NCBI GenBank assembly: GCA_004296455.1 | Contig: AP018280.1 | Location: forward strand, 2,294,001 to 2,358,000 | DNA: 64,000 nt | Source: Calothrix sp. NIES-4101 | Lineage (GTDB): Bacteria; Cyanobacteriota; Cyanobacteriia; Cyanobacteriales; Nostocaceae | Direction of reading: 5' to 3' | In this document: positions 30,538-39,188 of the stretch, in pieces | How positions within the stretch are numbered: the stretch's first letter is position 1 | How the letters are laid out: each line of letters begins with the position of its first letter | The notes under the pieces: generated by a model | Seen by the model: only the letters and a program-made list of their open reading frames with translations | What the model was told of the DNA's origin: nothing | The model's database searches: none | Translations under genes and position numbers: made by a program

Positions 30538-31033
30538 GATGCGATTTATTATTGCTGACTCGATTAATCGCCTGACAGTCTCTCACGAATTTAGGTAGAA
30601 TGGCAAAAGCAAAGGAGTCTGAGCGGTAGAGTTAGTATGCTGGCTTTCCACCCTCAGATTTGCTGCTTATAACTGATTTGATTTTAAATTAGTCCGTTGC
30701 GTAGGCGTTATTTTGATTCGCCTGCTAGTCTAATTGCAAAAATCAAGTTAAATTAGTAAAGCTTCCTCCGCAGCCTGTGCTTATTGTTTAGGTACAGAGT
30801 CATTTGAAAATGCTCTTAGCAGCATTGGCATCTTAATTTGATATTTAGGTATATAATTAATGTCGCCTTACTTGTCTGGATTGAGGACGACAAGTTGTTG
30901 AAGTCAGCGTCGCTGCAATTGTAGTGAGAAGTTAGAACCAGAAGTATTTATGACGGTAACTACCGCAATAAAAGCTTACTCGGTAATATTCCAGATAATT
31001 TCGTTGCTTTGATCGGAAATTTAAGGGTTAAAT
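30538..31033 (+). promoter_or_regulatory. Structured rpsL-rpsG gap with a candidate internal promoter
   Basis: This 496-base gap has two clear hairpins. One pairs AATTAG (30687-30692) with CTAATT (30730-30735) and, inside it, GTAGGCG with CGCCTGC. The other pairs ACTTGTC (30870-30876) with GACAAGT (30889-30895). A TATAAT at 30852-30857 could be the -10 of an rpsG-fusA-tuf promoter, although no well-spaced -35 is obvious. In Escherichia coli the S12-S7 gap is where S7 autoregulates. Similar control here is speculation. Confidence 0.45.
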
Positions 31034-31504
31034 ATGTCTCGTCGTGGTGTAATTCAAAGGCGACCAGTTCCGCCTGACTCTGTATATAATAGCCGTTTGG
31101 TTAGCATGATTATTCGCCGGATTATGCGCCACGGGAAAAAATCACTGGCTGCGCGTATTGTTTACGATGCCATGAAAACAATTGGAGAACGCACTGGTGG
31201 CGACCCCCTAGAAACATTTGAAAGGGCAGTGCGGAATGCCACTCCTCTGGTTGAGGTAAAAGCACGACGAGTCGGTGGTGCAACCTATCAAGTTCCCATG
31301 GAAGTACGCAATGAACGCGGTACAACCTTGGCATTACGTTGGTTGGTACAGTATTCTCGCCAACGTCCGGGTCGCACAATGGCAGGCAGACTCGCAAATG
31401 AGTTGATGGATGCTGCCAATGAGACCGGAAGCGCAATTAAAAAACGAGAAGAGACGCATCGGATGGCAGAAGCCAATAAAGCTTTCGCGCATTATCGTTA
31501 TTAA
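31034..31504 (+). CDS. rpsG: 30S ribosomal protein S7
   Basis: A 156-residue primary binder of the 3' major domain of 16S rRNA, contacting mRNA and E-site tRNA. The N-terminal [10 protein letters not shown] and the motifs [33 protein letters not shown] and ALRWLV identify it, and the helical end [14 protein letters not shown] is intact. A terminator-like hairpin follows directly, so fusA may be partly attenuated or separately transcribed. Confidence 0.98.
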   Translation: MSRRGVIQRRPVPPDSVYNSRLVSMIIRRIMRHGKKSLAARIVYDAMKTIGERTGGDPLETFERAVRNATPLVEVKARRVGGATYQVPMEVRNERGTTLALRWLVQYSRQRPGRTMAGRLANELMDAANETGSAIKKREETHRMAEANKAFAHYRY

Positions 31505-31505
31505 G

Positions 31506-31560
31506 CGGGCGGTATGCCTACCTCACAAGATAGAGTTTTATCGTCCGTTTTTTTTGTTTT
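31506..31560 (+). terminator. Attenuator or terminator between rpsG and fusA
   Basis: CGGGCGGTA (31506-31514) pairs with TATCGTCCG (31539-31547) using two G-T wobbles, followed by eight T residues and a further T-rich run. It lies immediately after the rpsG stop. As fusA and tuf follow in the same direction, it probably tunes rather than ends transcription. Confidence 0.65.
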
Positions 31561-31711
31561 TCATCCTCTTTTAAAAAGAGAACCGATATATCGCATGGAT
31601 TTGATTTGCGGTATGTCGGATTTACAAAAAAAGGCGGTTTTCCGTAAAAGTATAGAAACTTAACAAAGTGTAATATACGAAATATATGGGCGAAAAATAT
31701 AGGAGGGAGCC

Positions 31712-33790
31712 GTGGCACGTACTATCCCGCTAGAGAAGGTACGTAATATTGGTATTGCGGCGCACATAGACGCGGGCAAAACCACAACAACAGAGAGAAT
31801 ATTATTTTACTCTGGGATAATTCATAAAATTGGTGAAGTACACGAAGGTACCGCCGTTACCGACTGGATGGAACAGGAACGGGAGCGCGGTATTACAATC
31901 ACAGCTGCCGCGATTAGTACTAGTTGGAAAGATCATCAAATTAACATTATCGATACTCCCGGTCACGTAGACTTCACCATTGAAGTCGAGCGTTCAATGC
32001 GGGTATTGGACGGTGTAATTACAGTTCTTTGTTCAGTAGGTGGCGTGCAGCCCCAGACGGAAACTGTATGGAGACAAGCAGACCGCTACAAGGTACCCCG
32101 GATTGTTTTTATCAACAAAATGGATCGTACTGGTGCAAACTTTTATAAAGTTTACGAACAAGTACGCGATCGCCTCCGTACTAACGCGATCCCCATCCAA
32201 TTACCGATTGGCGCAGAAACAGAATTTTTAGGATTGGTTGACCTGGTAAAGATGCGTGCATACATCTATACCAATGATAAAGGTACTGATATTCAAGAAG
32301 AAGATGTTCCCGCAGACATGCAGGAACTCGTAGCAGAATACCGCGCCAAATTGATTGAAGCGGTATCAGAAACAAGCGACGATCTCATGAGTAAGTACTT
32401 TGAAGGTGAAGAACTCACTGAAGAGGAAATTCATACAGCATTACGTAAAGGAACCGTAACAGGTAAAATTGTACCAGTGCTTTGCGGTTCAGCCTTCAAA
32501 AACAAAGGTGTACAACTGTTGCTAGATGCAGTTGTTGATTACTTACCATCTCCCCCAGAAGTACCGGCTATTCAAGGTACCCTGCCAAATGGTGATACCG
32601 TCGAGCGTCATGCTGATGACAGTGAGCCTCTATCTGCACTCGCCTTCAAGATTATGGCTGACCCCTATGGTCGCCTCACATTTGTGCGTGTTTATTCAGG
32701 AATCTTGAAAAAAGGTAGCTACGTTCTGAATGCGACGAAAGGAAAGAAAGAACGGATATCTCGCCTAGTGATATTAAAGGCAGATGAGAGACAGGACGTA
32801 GATGAGCTTCGCGCCGGTGATTTAGGGGCCGCACTAGGATTAAAAGATACATTAACTGGTGATACAATCACAGACGAGAACTCGCCAGTAATCCTAGAAT
32901 CTCTGTTCATTCCAGAGCCAGTTATCTCGGTGGCGGTAGAACCCAAAACCAAGAATGACATGGACAAGCTGTCCAAGGCTCTGCAATCGCTCTCCGAAGA
33001 AGACCCAACCTTCCGTGTTAGCGTTGACCAGGAAACAAACCAAACCGTAATTGCCGGAATGGGAGAGCTACACCTAGAAATACTCGTAGACCGGATGTTA
33101 CGCGAATTTAAGGTAGAAGCTAATGTGGGCGCACCACAAGTAGCTTACCGCGAAACAATTCGCAAAGCCGTCACTAGAGTAGAAGGTAAATTCATCCGTC
33201 AAAGCGGTGGTAAGGGTCAATACGGTCACGTGGTGATCGATCTGCAACCAGGGGAACCTGGAAGCGGTTTTGAATTTGTCTCCAAGATCGTTGGTGGTAC
33301 TGTACCTAAAGAGTACATTGGACCGGCGGAAGCGGGGATGAAAGAAAGTACCGAATCCGGTATCTTAGCTGGATATCCCCTGATTGATGTTAAAGCAACT
33401 CTGGTTGATGGGTCTTACCATGATGTAGACTCTTCAGAAATGGCTTTTAAAATTGCTGGTTCAATGGCAATGAAAGAAGCTGTAATGAAGGCTTCGCCCG
33501 TACTACTAGAACCCATGATGAAAGTTGAGGTAGAAGTACCGGAAAACTTTCTTGGGGATGTGATGGGAGACCTTAATTCCCGTCGCGGACAAATAGAAGG
33601 CATGGGATCGGAACAGGGTCTTGCAAAAGTAACTGCTAAAGTCCCATTGGCAGAAATGTTTGGCTACGCTACTGACATTCGGTCTAAGACCCAAGGTCGT
33701 GGTATCTTCTCAATGGAGTTTAGCCATTACGATGAAGTCCCTCGCAACGTTGCCGAGGCAATCATCGCTAAAAGCAAAGGGAACGCATAA
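31712..33790 (+). CDS. fusA: Translation elongation factor G
   Basis: A 692-residue GTPase that drives ribosomal translocation. The G motifs are complete: [13 protein letters not shown] (P-loop), the RGITIT effector, DTPGHVDF and NKMDR. Domain II and the later domains ([35 protein letters not shown]) are all in order. The GTG start at 31712 is fixed by an AGGAGG box at 31701-31706, five bases away. The tuf gene follows after 26 bases, so the two are co-transcribed. Confidence 0.98.
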   Translation: MARTIPLEKVRNIGIAAHIDAGKTTTTERILFYSGIIHKIGEVHEGTAVTDWMEQERERGITITAAAISTSWKDHQINIIDTPGHVDFTIEVERSMRVLDGVITVLCSVGGVQPQTETVWRQADRYKVPRIVFINKMDRTGANFYKVYEQVRDRLRTNAIPIQLPIGAETEFLGLVDLVKMRAYIYTNDKGTDIQEEDVPADMQELVAEYRAKLIEAVSETSDDLMSKYFEGEELTEEEIHTALRKGTVTGKIVPVLCGSAFKNKGVQLLLDAVVDYLPSPPEVPAIQGTLPNGDTVERHADDSEPLSALAFKIMADPYGRLTFVRVYSGILKKGSYVLNATKGKKERISRLVILKADERQDVDELRAGDLGAALGLKDTLTGDTITDENSPVILESLFIPEPVISVAVEPKTKNDMDKLSKALQSLSEEDPTFRVSVDQETNQTVIAGMGELHLEILVDRMLREFKVEANVGAPQVAYRETIRKAVTRVEGKFIRQSGGKGQYGHVVIDLQPGEPGSGFEFVSKIVGGTVPKEYIGPAEAGMKESTESGILAGYPLIDVKATLVDGSYHDVDSSEMAFKIAGSMAMKEAVMKASPVLLEPMMKVEVEVPENFLGDVMGDLNSRRGQIEGMGSEQGLAKVTAKVPLAEMFGYATDIRSKTQGRGIFSMEFSHYDEVPRNVAEAIIAKSKGNA

Positions 33791-33816
33791 CTTAAAGATA
33801 AAGGAAACGAGTATTC

Positions 33817-35046
33817 ATGGCACGCGCAAAGTTTGAACGGACTAAACCCCACGTTAACATTGGTACTATCGGTCACGTTGACCATGGTAAAACCACTTTA
33901 ACCGCAGCTATCACCATGACCCTTGCGGCTCTGGGAAATGCAGTAGCAAAAGCTTATGACCAAATTGATGCCGCTCCAGAAGAACGGGCACGTGGTATTA
34001 CGATTAACACTGCACACGTGGAGTACGAAACAGAAAATCGTCACTATGCCCACGTAGATTGTCCTGGTCACGCTGACTATGTGAAGAACATGATCACTGG
34101 TGCAGCACAGATGGACGGTGGTATTTTGGTTTGCTCTGCGGCTGATGGTCCCATGCCCCAAACTCGCGAACACATCCTGTTGGCGAAGCAAGTAGGTGTA
34201 CCCAGCTTGGTTGTCTTCTTGAATAAAGAGGACATGGTGGACGACGAAGAACTATTAGAACTCGTAGAATTGGAAGTCCGCGAACTCCTCAGCAGCTACG
34301 ATTTCCCTGGTGATGATATTCCCATCATTAAAGGTTCTGGCTTGCAGGCATTGGAAAAAATGACTGCGGCTCCCAAGACCCAACGTGGAGAAGACAAGTG
34401 GGTAGATAAAATCTACGAATTGATGGATGCTGTCGATTCTTACATCCCTACTCCGGAACGTGACATTGATAAGCCTTTCTTGATGGCGGTAGAAGACGTA
34501 TTCTCCATCTCAGGTCGTGGTACAGTTGCTACTGGACGGATTGAGCGTGGAAAAGTCAAAGTTGGCGACAACGTTGAGTTAGTTGGTATTAGAGATACTC
34601 GTGCGACAACTGTAACTGGGATCGAGATGTTCAAGAAGAGCCTCGAAGAAGGTATGGCTGGCGATAACGCTGGTTTACTGCTTCGCGGTTTGAAGAAGGA
34701 AGAAATTGAGCGCGGTATGGTTTTGGCTAAACCGGGTTCTATCACTCCTCACACCGACTTTGAAGGTGAAGTATACGTTTTGACCGAAAAAGAAGGTGGT
34801 CGTAAGACTCCTTTCTTTGCAGGCTATCGTCCTCAGTTCTACGTGCGTACCACTGATGTGACTGGAACCATCGAAGCATTTACCTCTGATGACGGTAGTG
34901 CCGCAGAAATGGTTATGCCTGGAGACCGGATTAAAATGACTGTGAAGTTAATAAACCCGATCGCAATTGAACAAGGTATGCGCTTTGCGATTCGTGAAGG
35001 CGGTCGTACCATTGGTGCTGGTGTTGTTTCCAAAATTGTTAAATAA
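33817..35046 (+). CDS. tuf: Translation elongation factor Tu
   Basis: A 409-residue GTPase delivering aminoacyl-tRNA to the ribosome. [30 protein letters not shown] and NKEDM are the G motifs, followed by beta-barrel domains 2 and 3 ([42 protein letters not shown]). An insertion of about ten residues around [10 protein letters not shown], seen in cyanobacterial and plastid EF-Tu, accounts for the length above the enterobacterial 394. It is followed by a terminator and then rpsJ. Confidence 0.98.
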   Translation: MARAKFERTKPHVNIGTIGHVDHGKTTLTAAITMTLAALGNAVAKAYDQIDAAPEERARGITINTAHVEYETENRHYAHVDCPGHADYVKNMITGAAQMDGGILVCSAADGPMPQTREHILLAKQVGVPSLVVFLNKEDMVDDEELLELVELEVRELLSSYDFPGDDIPIIKGSGLQALEKMTAAPKTQRGEDKWVDKIYELMDAVDSYIPTPERDIDKPFLMAVEDVFSISGRGTVATGRIERGKVKVGDNVELVGIRDTRATTVTGIEMFKKSLEEGMAGDNAGLLLRGLKKEEIERGMVLAKPGSITPHTDFEGEVYVLTEKEGGRKTPFFAGYRPQFYVRTTDVTGTIEAFTSDDGSAAEMVMPGDRIKMTVKLINPIAIEQGMRFAIREGGRTIGAGVVSKIVK

Positions 35047-35070
35047 CACTTGGCGTTTTAGTTAAATATT

Positions 35071-35106
35071 AGAGCGGGGATGATATAATACGTCTCTGCT
35101 CTTTTT
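35071..35106 (+). terminator. Terminator after tuf
   Basis: AGAGCGGGGA (35071-35080) pairs with TCTCTGCTCT (35093-35102) using two wobbles around a 12-base loop, then five T residues. It lies 24 bases after the tuf stop. Confidence 0.75.
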
Positions 35107-35174
35107 ATATCCCCAAATCTTATTTTGGATTCTAGATTTTGGACTTGAACTTGAAGACTTGAACTTGCAAATTA

Positions 35175-35195
35175 AATCCAAAATCCAAAATCCAA
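35175..35195. repeat. Heptanucleotide array between tuf and rpsJ
   Basis: Three AATCCAA units and a partial fourth lie 30 bases before rpsJ. A complementary stretch with TTTTGGATT near 35123-35131 could pair with the array, and a short TTGAACTTG direct repeat lies between. This would place an inverted repeat in the rpsJ leader. Confidence 0.75.
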
Positions 35196-35228
35196 AATCT
35201 CAAATCTGTAGAACCAGGAAAACTTAAG

Positions 35229-35546
35229 ATGGCAACGCTACAACAACAAAAAATCAGAATTCGTTTGCAAGCCTTTGATCGCCGTTTATTAGATACCTCT
35301 TGCGAAAAGATTGTAGATACAGCTAACCGTACAAACGCAACAGCTATTGGTCCGATTCCTCTACCAACAAAACGTAAGATTTATTGCGTATTGCGATCAC
35401 CACACGTTGATAAAGACTCACGAGAGCATTTTGAAACCCGCACCCACCGTCGCATCATTGATATTTACCAACCTTCTTCTAAAACGATTGACGCATTGAT
35501 GAAATTAGATTTGCCATCTGGTGTTGATATTGAAGTTAAATTGTAA
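35229..35546 (+). CDS. rpsJ: 30S ribosomal protein S10
   Basis: A 105-residue 30S head protein that doubles as the NusE antitermination factor. [22 protein letters not shown], the [10 protein letters not shown] loop and the [21 protein letters not shown] region are complete. In cyanobacteria rpsJ commonly follows tuf, as here, instead of heading the S10 operon. A terminator after tuf and a repeat array in the gap suggest it is at least partly uncoupled from tuf. Confidence 0.98.
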   Translation: MATLQQQKIRIRLQAFDRRLLDTSCEKIVDTANRTNATAIGPIPLPTKRKIYCVLRSPHVDKDSREHFETRTHRRIIDIYQPSSKTIDALMKLDLPSGVDIEVKL

Positions 35547-35553
35547 TTGGTTG

Positions 35554-35590
35554 ATAGCTAATAGTTAATAGTGATAGTTAGTAGTTGATG
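35554..35590. repeat. Degenerate heptanucleotide array after rpsJ
   Basis: Units ATAGCTA, ATAGTTA and ATAGTGA follow in register, then a shifted TAGTTAG copy. A complementary, degenerate stretch (AACTACTAACAACT type) lies near 35645-35672, so the pair may fold back. Confidence 0.55.
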
Positions 35591-35711
35591 GCAAAAGTTT
35601 AGTTATTGGTTTCGCCTTTTTTAACTATTCTCTCTCCACAAAAAAACTACTAACAACTCACCAGCAACTATTAAGCAGTACCTAGCCAAAATAGATAGTG
35701 TAAATGATTAC

Positions 35712-35743
35712 AAAGCCTGGAGAAATATTTCTCAGGGCTTTTT
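35712..35743 (+). terminator. Terminator downstream of rpsJ
   Basis: AAAGCC pairs with GGCTTT and GAGAAA with TTTCTC, separated by a wobble and one mismatch. A T-run of five follows the 3' arm from within GGCTTTTT. It probably ends the str-type cluster. Confidence 0.75.
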
Positions 35744-35839
35744 AATTGCAGCAAAACAAAATGATAAGATTTAAGAGTAATACGGGGAAAATTAAAGACT
35801 GAATAGCTAATTAACGATTAAATTTATACCAGAGTAAAA

Positions 35840-36487
35840 ATGTCTTCATCTAAAATTGCAGTTCGCGAGCTACCTCTGTTCCCGTTACCGGAAGTAGTTT
35901 TGTTTCCCACCAGACCTCTACCCCTGCATATTTTTGAGTATCGTTACCGAATCCTGATGAATACGATTTTGGAAAGCGATCGCAGGTTTGGAGTGTTGAT
36001 GGTTGATCCGATTAAAGGCAAAATCGCCAACGTTGGTTGCTGTGCAGAAGTGATTCATCACCAGCGTCTACCAGATGACCGAATGCATATGGTGACATTA
36101 GGACAACAGAGGTTTCGGGTTCTCGAATACTTGCGCGAGAAGCCTTACCGAGTTGGTTTAGTTGAATGGATTGAAGACGAGCCCCCAGGCCAGGATTTAC
36201 AGCCCATTGCCACAGGTGTCGAACAACTTTTGCGGGATGTTGTTCGTTTATCTGCAAAGCTGACTGACCAAAATATTGAATTGCCTGAAGACTTACCCAA
36301 TTTGCCAGTAGAGCTATCATACTGGGTTGCCCATAATCTACATGGTGTACCTTTGGAACAGCAAGCATTATTAGAAATGCGATCGACTGCTACACGTTTA
36401 GAACGGGAGGCGGAAATTTTGACTTCGACTCGCAATCATCTAGCTGCTCGCACCGTTCTGAAAGACACATTTAACCAGAAATTATAA
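35840..36487 (+). CDS. Lon N-terminal (PUA-like) domain protein
   Basis: A 215-residue protein matching the substrate-binding N-terminal domain of Lon without the ATPase or protease. RELPLFPLPEVVLFPTRPLPLHIFEYRYR is the signature start, and GVLMVDPIKGKIANVGC and the MVTLGQQRFRV segment complete the PUA-like barrel. A helical C-terminal part (about 120-215) follows. Stand-alone LonN proteins are common in cyanobacteria and are proposed to bind proteins or peptides. The function is unknown. It has its own leader after the terminator at 35712. Confidence 0.87.
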   Translation: MSSSKIAVRELPLFPLPEVVLFPTRPLPLHIFEYRYRILMNTILESDRRFGVLMVDPIKGKIANVGCCAEVIHHQRLPDDRMHMVTLGQQRFRVLEYLREKPYRVGLVEWIEDEPPGQDLQPIATGVEQLLRDVVRLSAKLTDQNIELPEDLPNLPVELSYWVAHNLHGVPLEQQALLEMRSTATRLEREAEILTSTRNHLAARTVLKDTFNQKL

Positions 36488-36633
36488 GTACACTTTTCAA
36501 CTAGCTGTTAGCTGGTGAGAGCAAAATAAGTAATGATTGTTCTCTATATGCCTATTTAAAATCTCAAATTGTTACCCAAAAGCTAACAGCAACCAACTAT
36601 TAATCATTGATAACTATTACCTCCAACAACTAA

Positions 36634-37506
36634 CTAAATGGCATCAGTTGACAGCACATTGTAGCTACCAAAAATTTTTAGGACTTCAGTGTAATTTAAT
36701 AATTCCCGCAATGCTGACTGCATTAATGGTTGGTGAATGCTTGCTTCAATGTCGATAAAAAATAAATATTCTCCTAAAGAGCGCTTTGTGGGACGCGACT
36801 CAATCCGACTGAGATTAATTCCTAGATGTGCAAATACTTGCAGTGTTTTTGCTAACGCCCCAGGTACGTTAGCAGGAACACTAAATGCAAAGGAAGTATG
36901 ACTGGCATTCATGGGGGATGCTAAAAACGACTCTACATTACTGTTTTGACTAACTACCCAAAAACGAGTACAGTTTTCAGGACTGTCATTTATATCCCTA
37001 GCTAATACTGGTAAGTGATAAAGCTGTGCGGCTCTTTGTGAAGAAATTGCAGCAGCGCTTAAATCTGTTTCTAGCCTTTGAAGTGCTTCGGTTGTCGAAT
37101 TAGTTGCTATGGTCTGAACATTCGGAAGAAAACGTTCTAACCATCTTTGGCATTGTGCTAAGGCTTGGGGATGCGAATATACAGTTTGGATATTCTCCAA
37201 ATCAGTGGCACAAGAAATCAGTACGTGAACAATAGGCATGACCAAAGCTAAACTAATTTGTAAATTGTCTAACTGCCACATAGCATCCATTGTCATTGTC
37301 ACGCTACCCTCAATCGAATTTTCTGCGGGTACTACAGCTAATTTTACCTGCCCTTCTGCTACAGCTTTGATGGATTGGGCAATGCTGGGATAGGGACACA
37401 AAATAGCAGTCTCAGCTCTTGTCTTCGTCAGCCATTCTATATAAAAAAGCGCCGCCTGTTCACTATAATTCCCTGGAGGCCCTAAATGTGCGATTGATAA
37501 ATTCAT
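36634..37506 (-). CDS. pheA: Prephenate dehydratase with ACT domain
   Basis: A 290-residue cytosolic enzyme converting prephenate to phenylpyruvate in phenylalanine synthesis. The catalytic half begins AHLGPPGNYSEQAA and contains VVPAENSIEGSV and the active-site NCTRFWVV. The C-terminal ACT domain carries the phenylalanine-sensing GALAKTLQVF and ESRPTKR motifs, so feedback inhibition by Phe is likely. I take the ATG at 37506 (MNLSIAHLG) as the family-like start. An in-frame ATG at 37527 would add seven residues. It converges with the Lon-N gene. Confidence 0.95.
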   Translation of the reverse strand: MNLSIAHLGPPGNYSEQAALFYIEWLTKTRAETAILCPYPSIAQSIKAVAEGQVKLAVVPAENSIEGSVTMTMDAMWQLDNLQISLALVMPIVHVLISCATDLENIQTVYSHPQALAQCQRWLERFLPNVQTIATNSTTEALQRLETDLSAAAISSQRAAQLYHLPVLARDINDSPENCTRFWVVSQNSNVESFLASPMNASHTSFAFSVPANVPGALAKTLQVFAHLGINLSRIESRPTKRSLGEYLFFIDIEASIHQPLMQSALRELLNYTEVLKIFGSYNVLSTDAI

Positions 37507-37824
37507 ATATACTCGTCTAAATTGCAAACTTAATTCATCAAACTTAATTCATAAAATTCGCTTCAATCTTCTGATACACTACTTTTAATTCAAAATTAAC
37601 GTAAATTTCGATAGTTAAGGGTATAGTCATTCAGTGTTTTTTTCAGGTTGATAGTAATTTTATTACCAGCTTTGAGGACATGAAAATCATGCTTTTTTGG
37701 CACAAATAACTCTTCATTGATTTTAGAGTCAAATAATAATTAACTGAATCGTTATTTTTTGGATATTGATAAATATCTTAAATCAAAAATACTAAAATAT
37801 TAATAAAGGTAATTTAAATAACTC

Positions 37825-38430
37825 ATGGCGACTAAGTTTATTAGCTCACAATCTGTAGAACTTGCCGTTCCAGAGCAACCAATCCCGATTCAACACTACC
37901 TCCGCCAACCACAACGTCTAGTTAATGCTTTAGTTGACTCCAGGAGAATCAAGCAACTTTCAGAAGAAACATTTCGCCTAAAAATGCGACCGCTTACTTT
38001 CATGTCATTAAGCATTCAACCGACAGTTGAAATGAGAGTTTGGCTGAAATCAAATGGAGTAATTAGGCTACAATCAATAGGCTGTGAAATTTTAGGTTTT
38101 GAGTATATTAACCAACGCTTCAATCTCAATTTAGAGGGATATTTATCTGTCGAAGAACTGTTCACAGGGACAATTTTAAAAGGTCAAGCGGAACTACAAG
38201 TAATTATAGATTTACCTGCTCCATTTTGCTTCACTCCGAAAGCGATTTTGGAAACAGCAGGTAATGGCTTATTAAAAAGCGTCTTACTCACAATTAAACA
38301 GCGATTATTACATCAGTTAATTGCAGACTATTGCCATTGGGTTGAATTACAAACTCAAGATGTACAAACTTGTGATTTAAACACTATGACCACAAGTCAA
38401 GAGTCGGGAATTAGTAGTCAAGGTTCATAG
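37825..38430 (+). CDS. DUF1997 family protein
   Basis: A 201-residue soluble protein with no signal peptide. The domain spans about residues 20-175, with FRLKMRPLTFMSLSIQPTVEMRV-like strands early and a helical end around LLKSVLLTIKQRLLHQLIADYCHW. DUF1997 is conserved in cyanobacteria and plastid-bearing organisms without an assigned function. The N-terminal QPIPIQHYLRQPQRLVNAL and the beta-rich middle resemble a START-like lipid- or ligand-binding fold, which is inference. It converges on rnhB. Confidence 0.8.
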   Translation: MATKFISSQSVELAVPEQPIPIQHYLRQPQRLVNALVDSRRIKQLSEETFRLKMRPLTFMSLSIQPTVEMRVWLKSNGVIRLQSIGCEILGFEYINQRFNLNLEGYLSVEELFTGTILKGQAELQVIIDLPAPFCFTPKAILETAGNGLLKSVLLTIKQRLLHQLIADYCHWVELQTQDVQTCDLNTMTTSQESGISSQGS

Positions 38431-38489
38431 GCTTGTTTACCTTCATCTTGGCAATTGTGATTTGTACATTCTTTGTCACTCTGACATTC

Positions 38490-39167
38490 TCATTCCTGAC
38501 TTCTTATATTGTTTTGGCAGGGACTGAAAGATTTACGGTGTAACCTTGTAACTCCGTACTCCTGTATAGCTAATAAATGGCGTTGGCTACCATAACCTTT
38601 ATTACGTGCTAAATCGTACTGTGGATAATTAATAGCCAGTCGGCAAATTAAATCATCACGCCAGACTTTGGCAACAATACTTGCGGCGGCGATCGCCACA
38701 GATAGAGAATCACCCTTAATAATAGTTTTCTGGGACATCGGCAAACCATTCACACAATGATTGCCATCAATTAAGCAAAGTGTTGGCTGTACTGAAAGCT
38801 TCAGTACAGCCCTTTTCATTGCCAGTAAAGAAGCGTACAGAATATTAAGTTGGTCAATTTCTGCAGTTGAAGCAAAACCGATTCTCCAGTCGCAGGCGAT
38901 CGCACAAATCTGATCCGCGAGTACACTGCGGCGCAATGGTGACAATTTTTTACTGTCATTAATTCCTGCTGTAATTAATTCCGAAAAAGCACTTTGTGGC
39001 AATATTACTGCTGCTGCTACCACAGGACCAAATAACGCTCCGCGTCCAACTTCATCAACACCTGCAATTAGTCCTGGCTGATTCGACAAGGTAGATAACT
39101 CTAACCAGTTTGATGTAGTTGGCAATAGAGGTAATGCAGTATCTGTTATTTGCCGTTTTTTGACCAT
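38490..39167 (-). CDS. rnhB: Ribonuclease HII
   Basis: A 225-residue enzyme that cleaves RNA in RNA-DNA hybrids and removes misincorporated ribonucleotides. The active-site segments GVDEVGRGALFGPVVAAAV (D and E of DEVGRG) and CLIDGNH are intact, as is the C-terminal NKGYGSQRHLLAI. A leader of about 30 residues precedes the domain. It starts 21 bases after the rne stop, so the two form an operon. This rne-rnhB linkage is known in cyanobacteria. Confidence 0.95.
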   Translation of the reverse strand: MVKKRQITDTALPLLPTTSNWLELSTLSNQPGLIAGVDEVGRGALFGPVVAAAVILPQSAFSELITAGINDSKKLSPLRRSVLADQICAIACDWRIGFASTAEIDQLNILYASLLAMKRAVLKLSVQPTLCLIDGNHCVNGLPMSQKTIIKGDSLSVAIAAASIVAKVWRDDLICRLAINYPQYDLARNKGYGSQRHLLAIQEYGVTRLHRKSFSPCQNNIRSQE

Positions 39168-39188
39168 AACTGCTATCCGGGCAATAGC

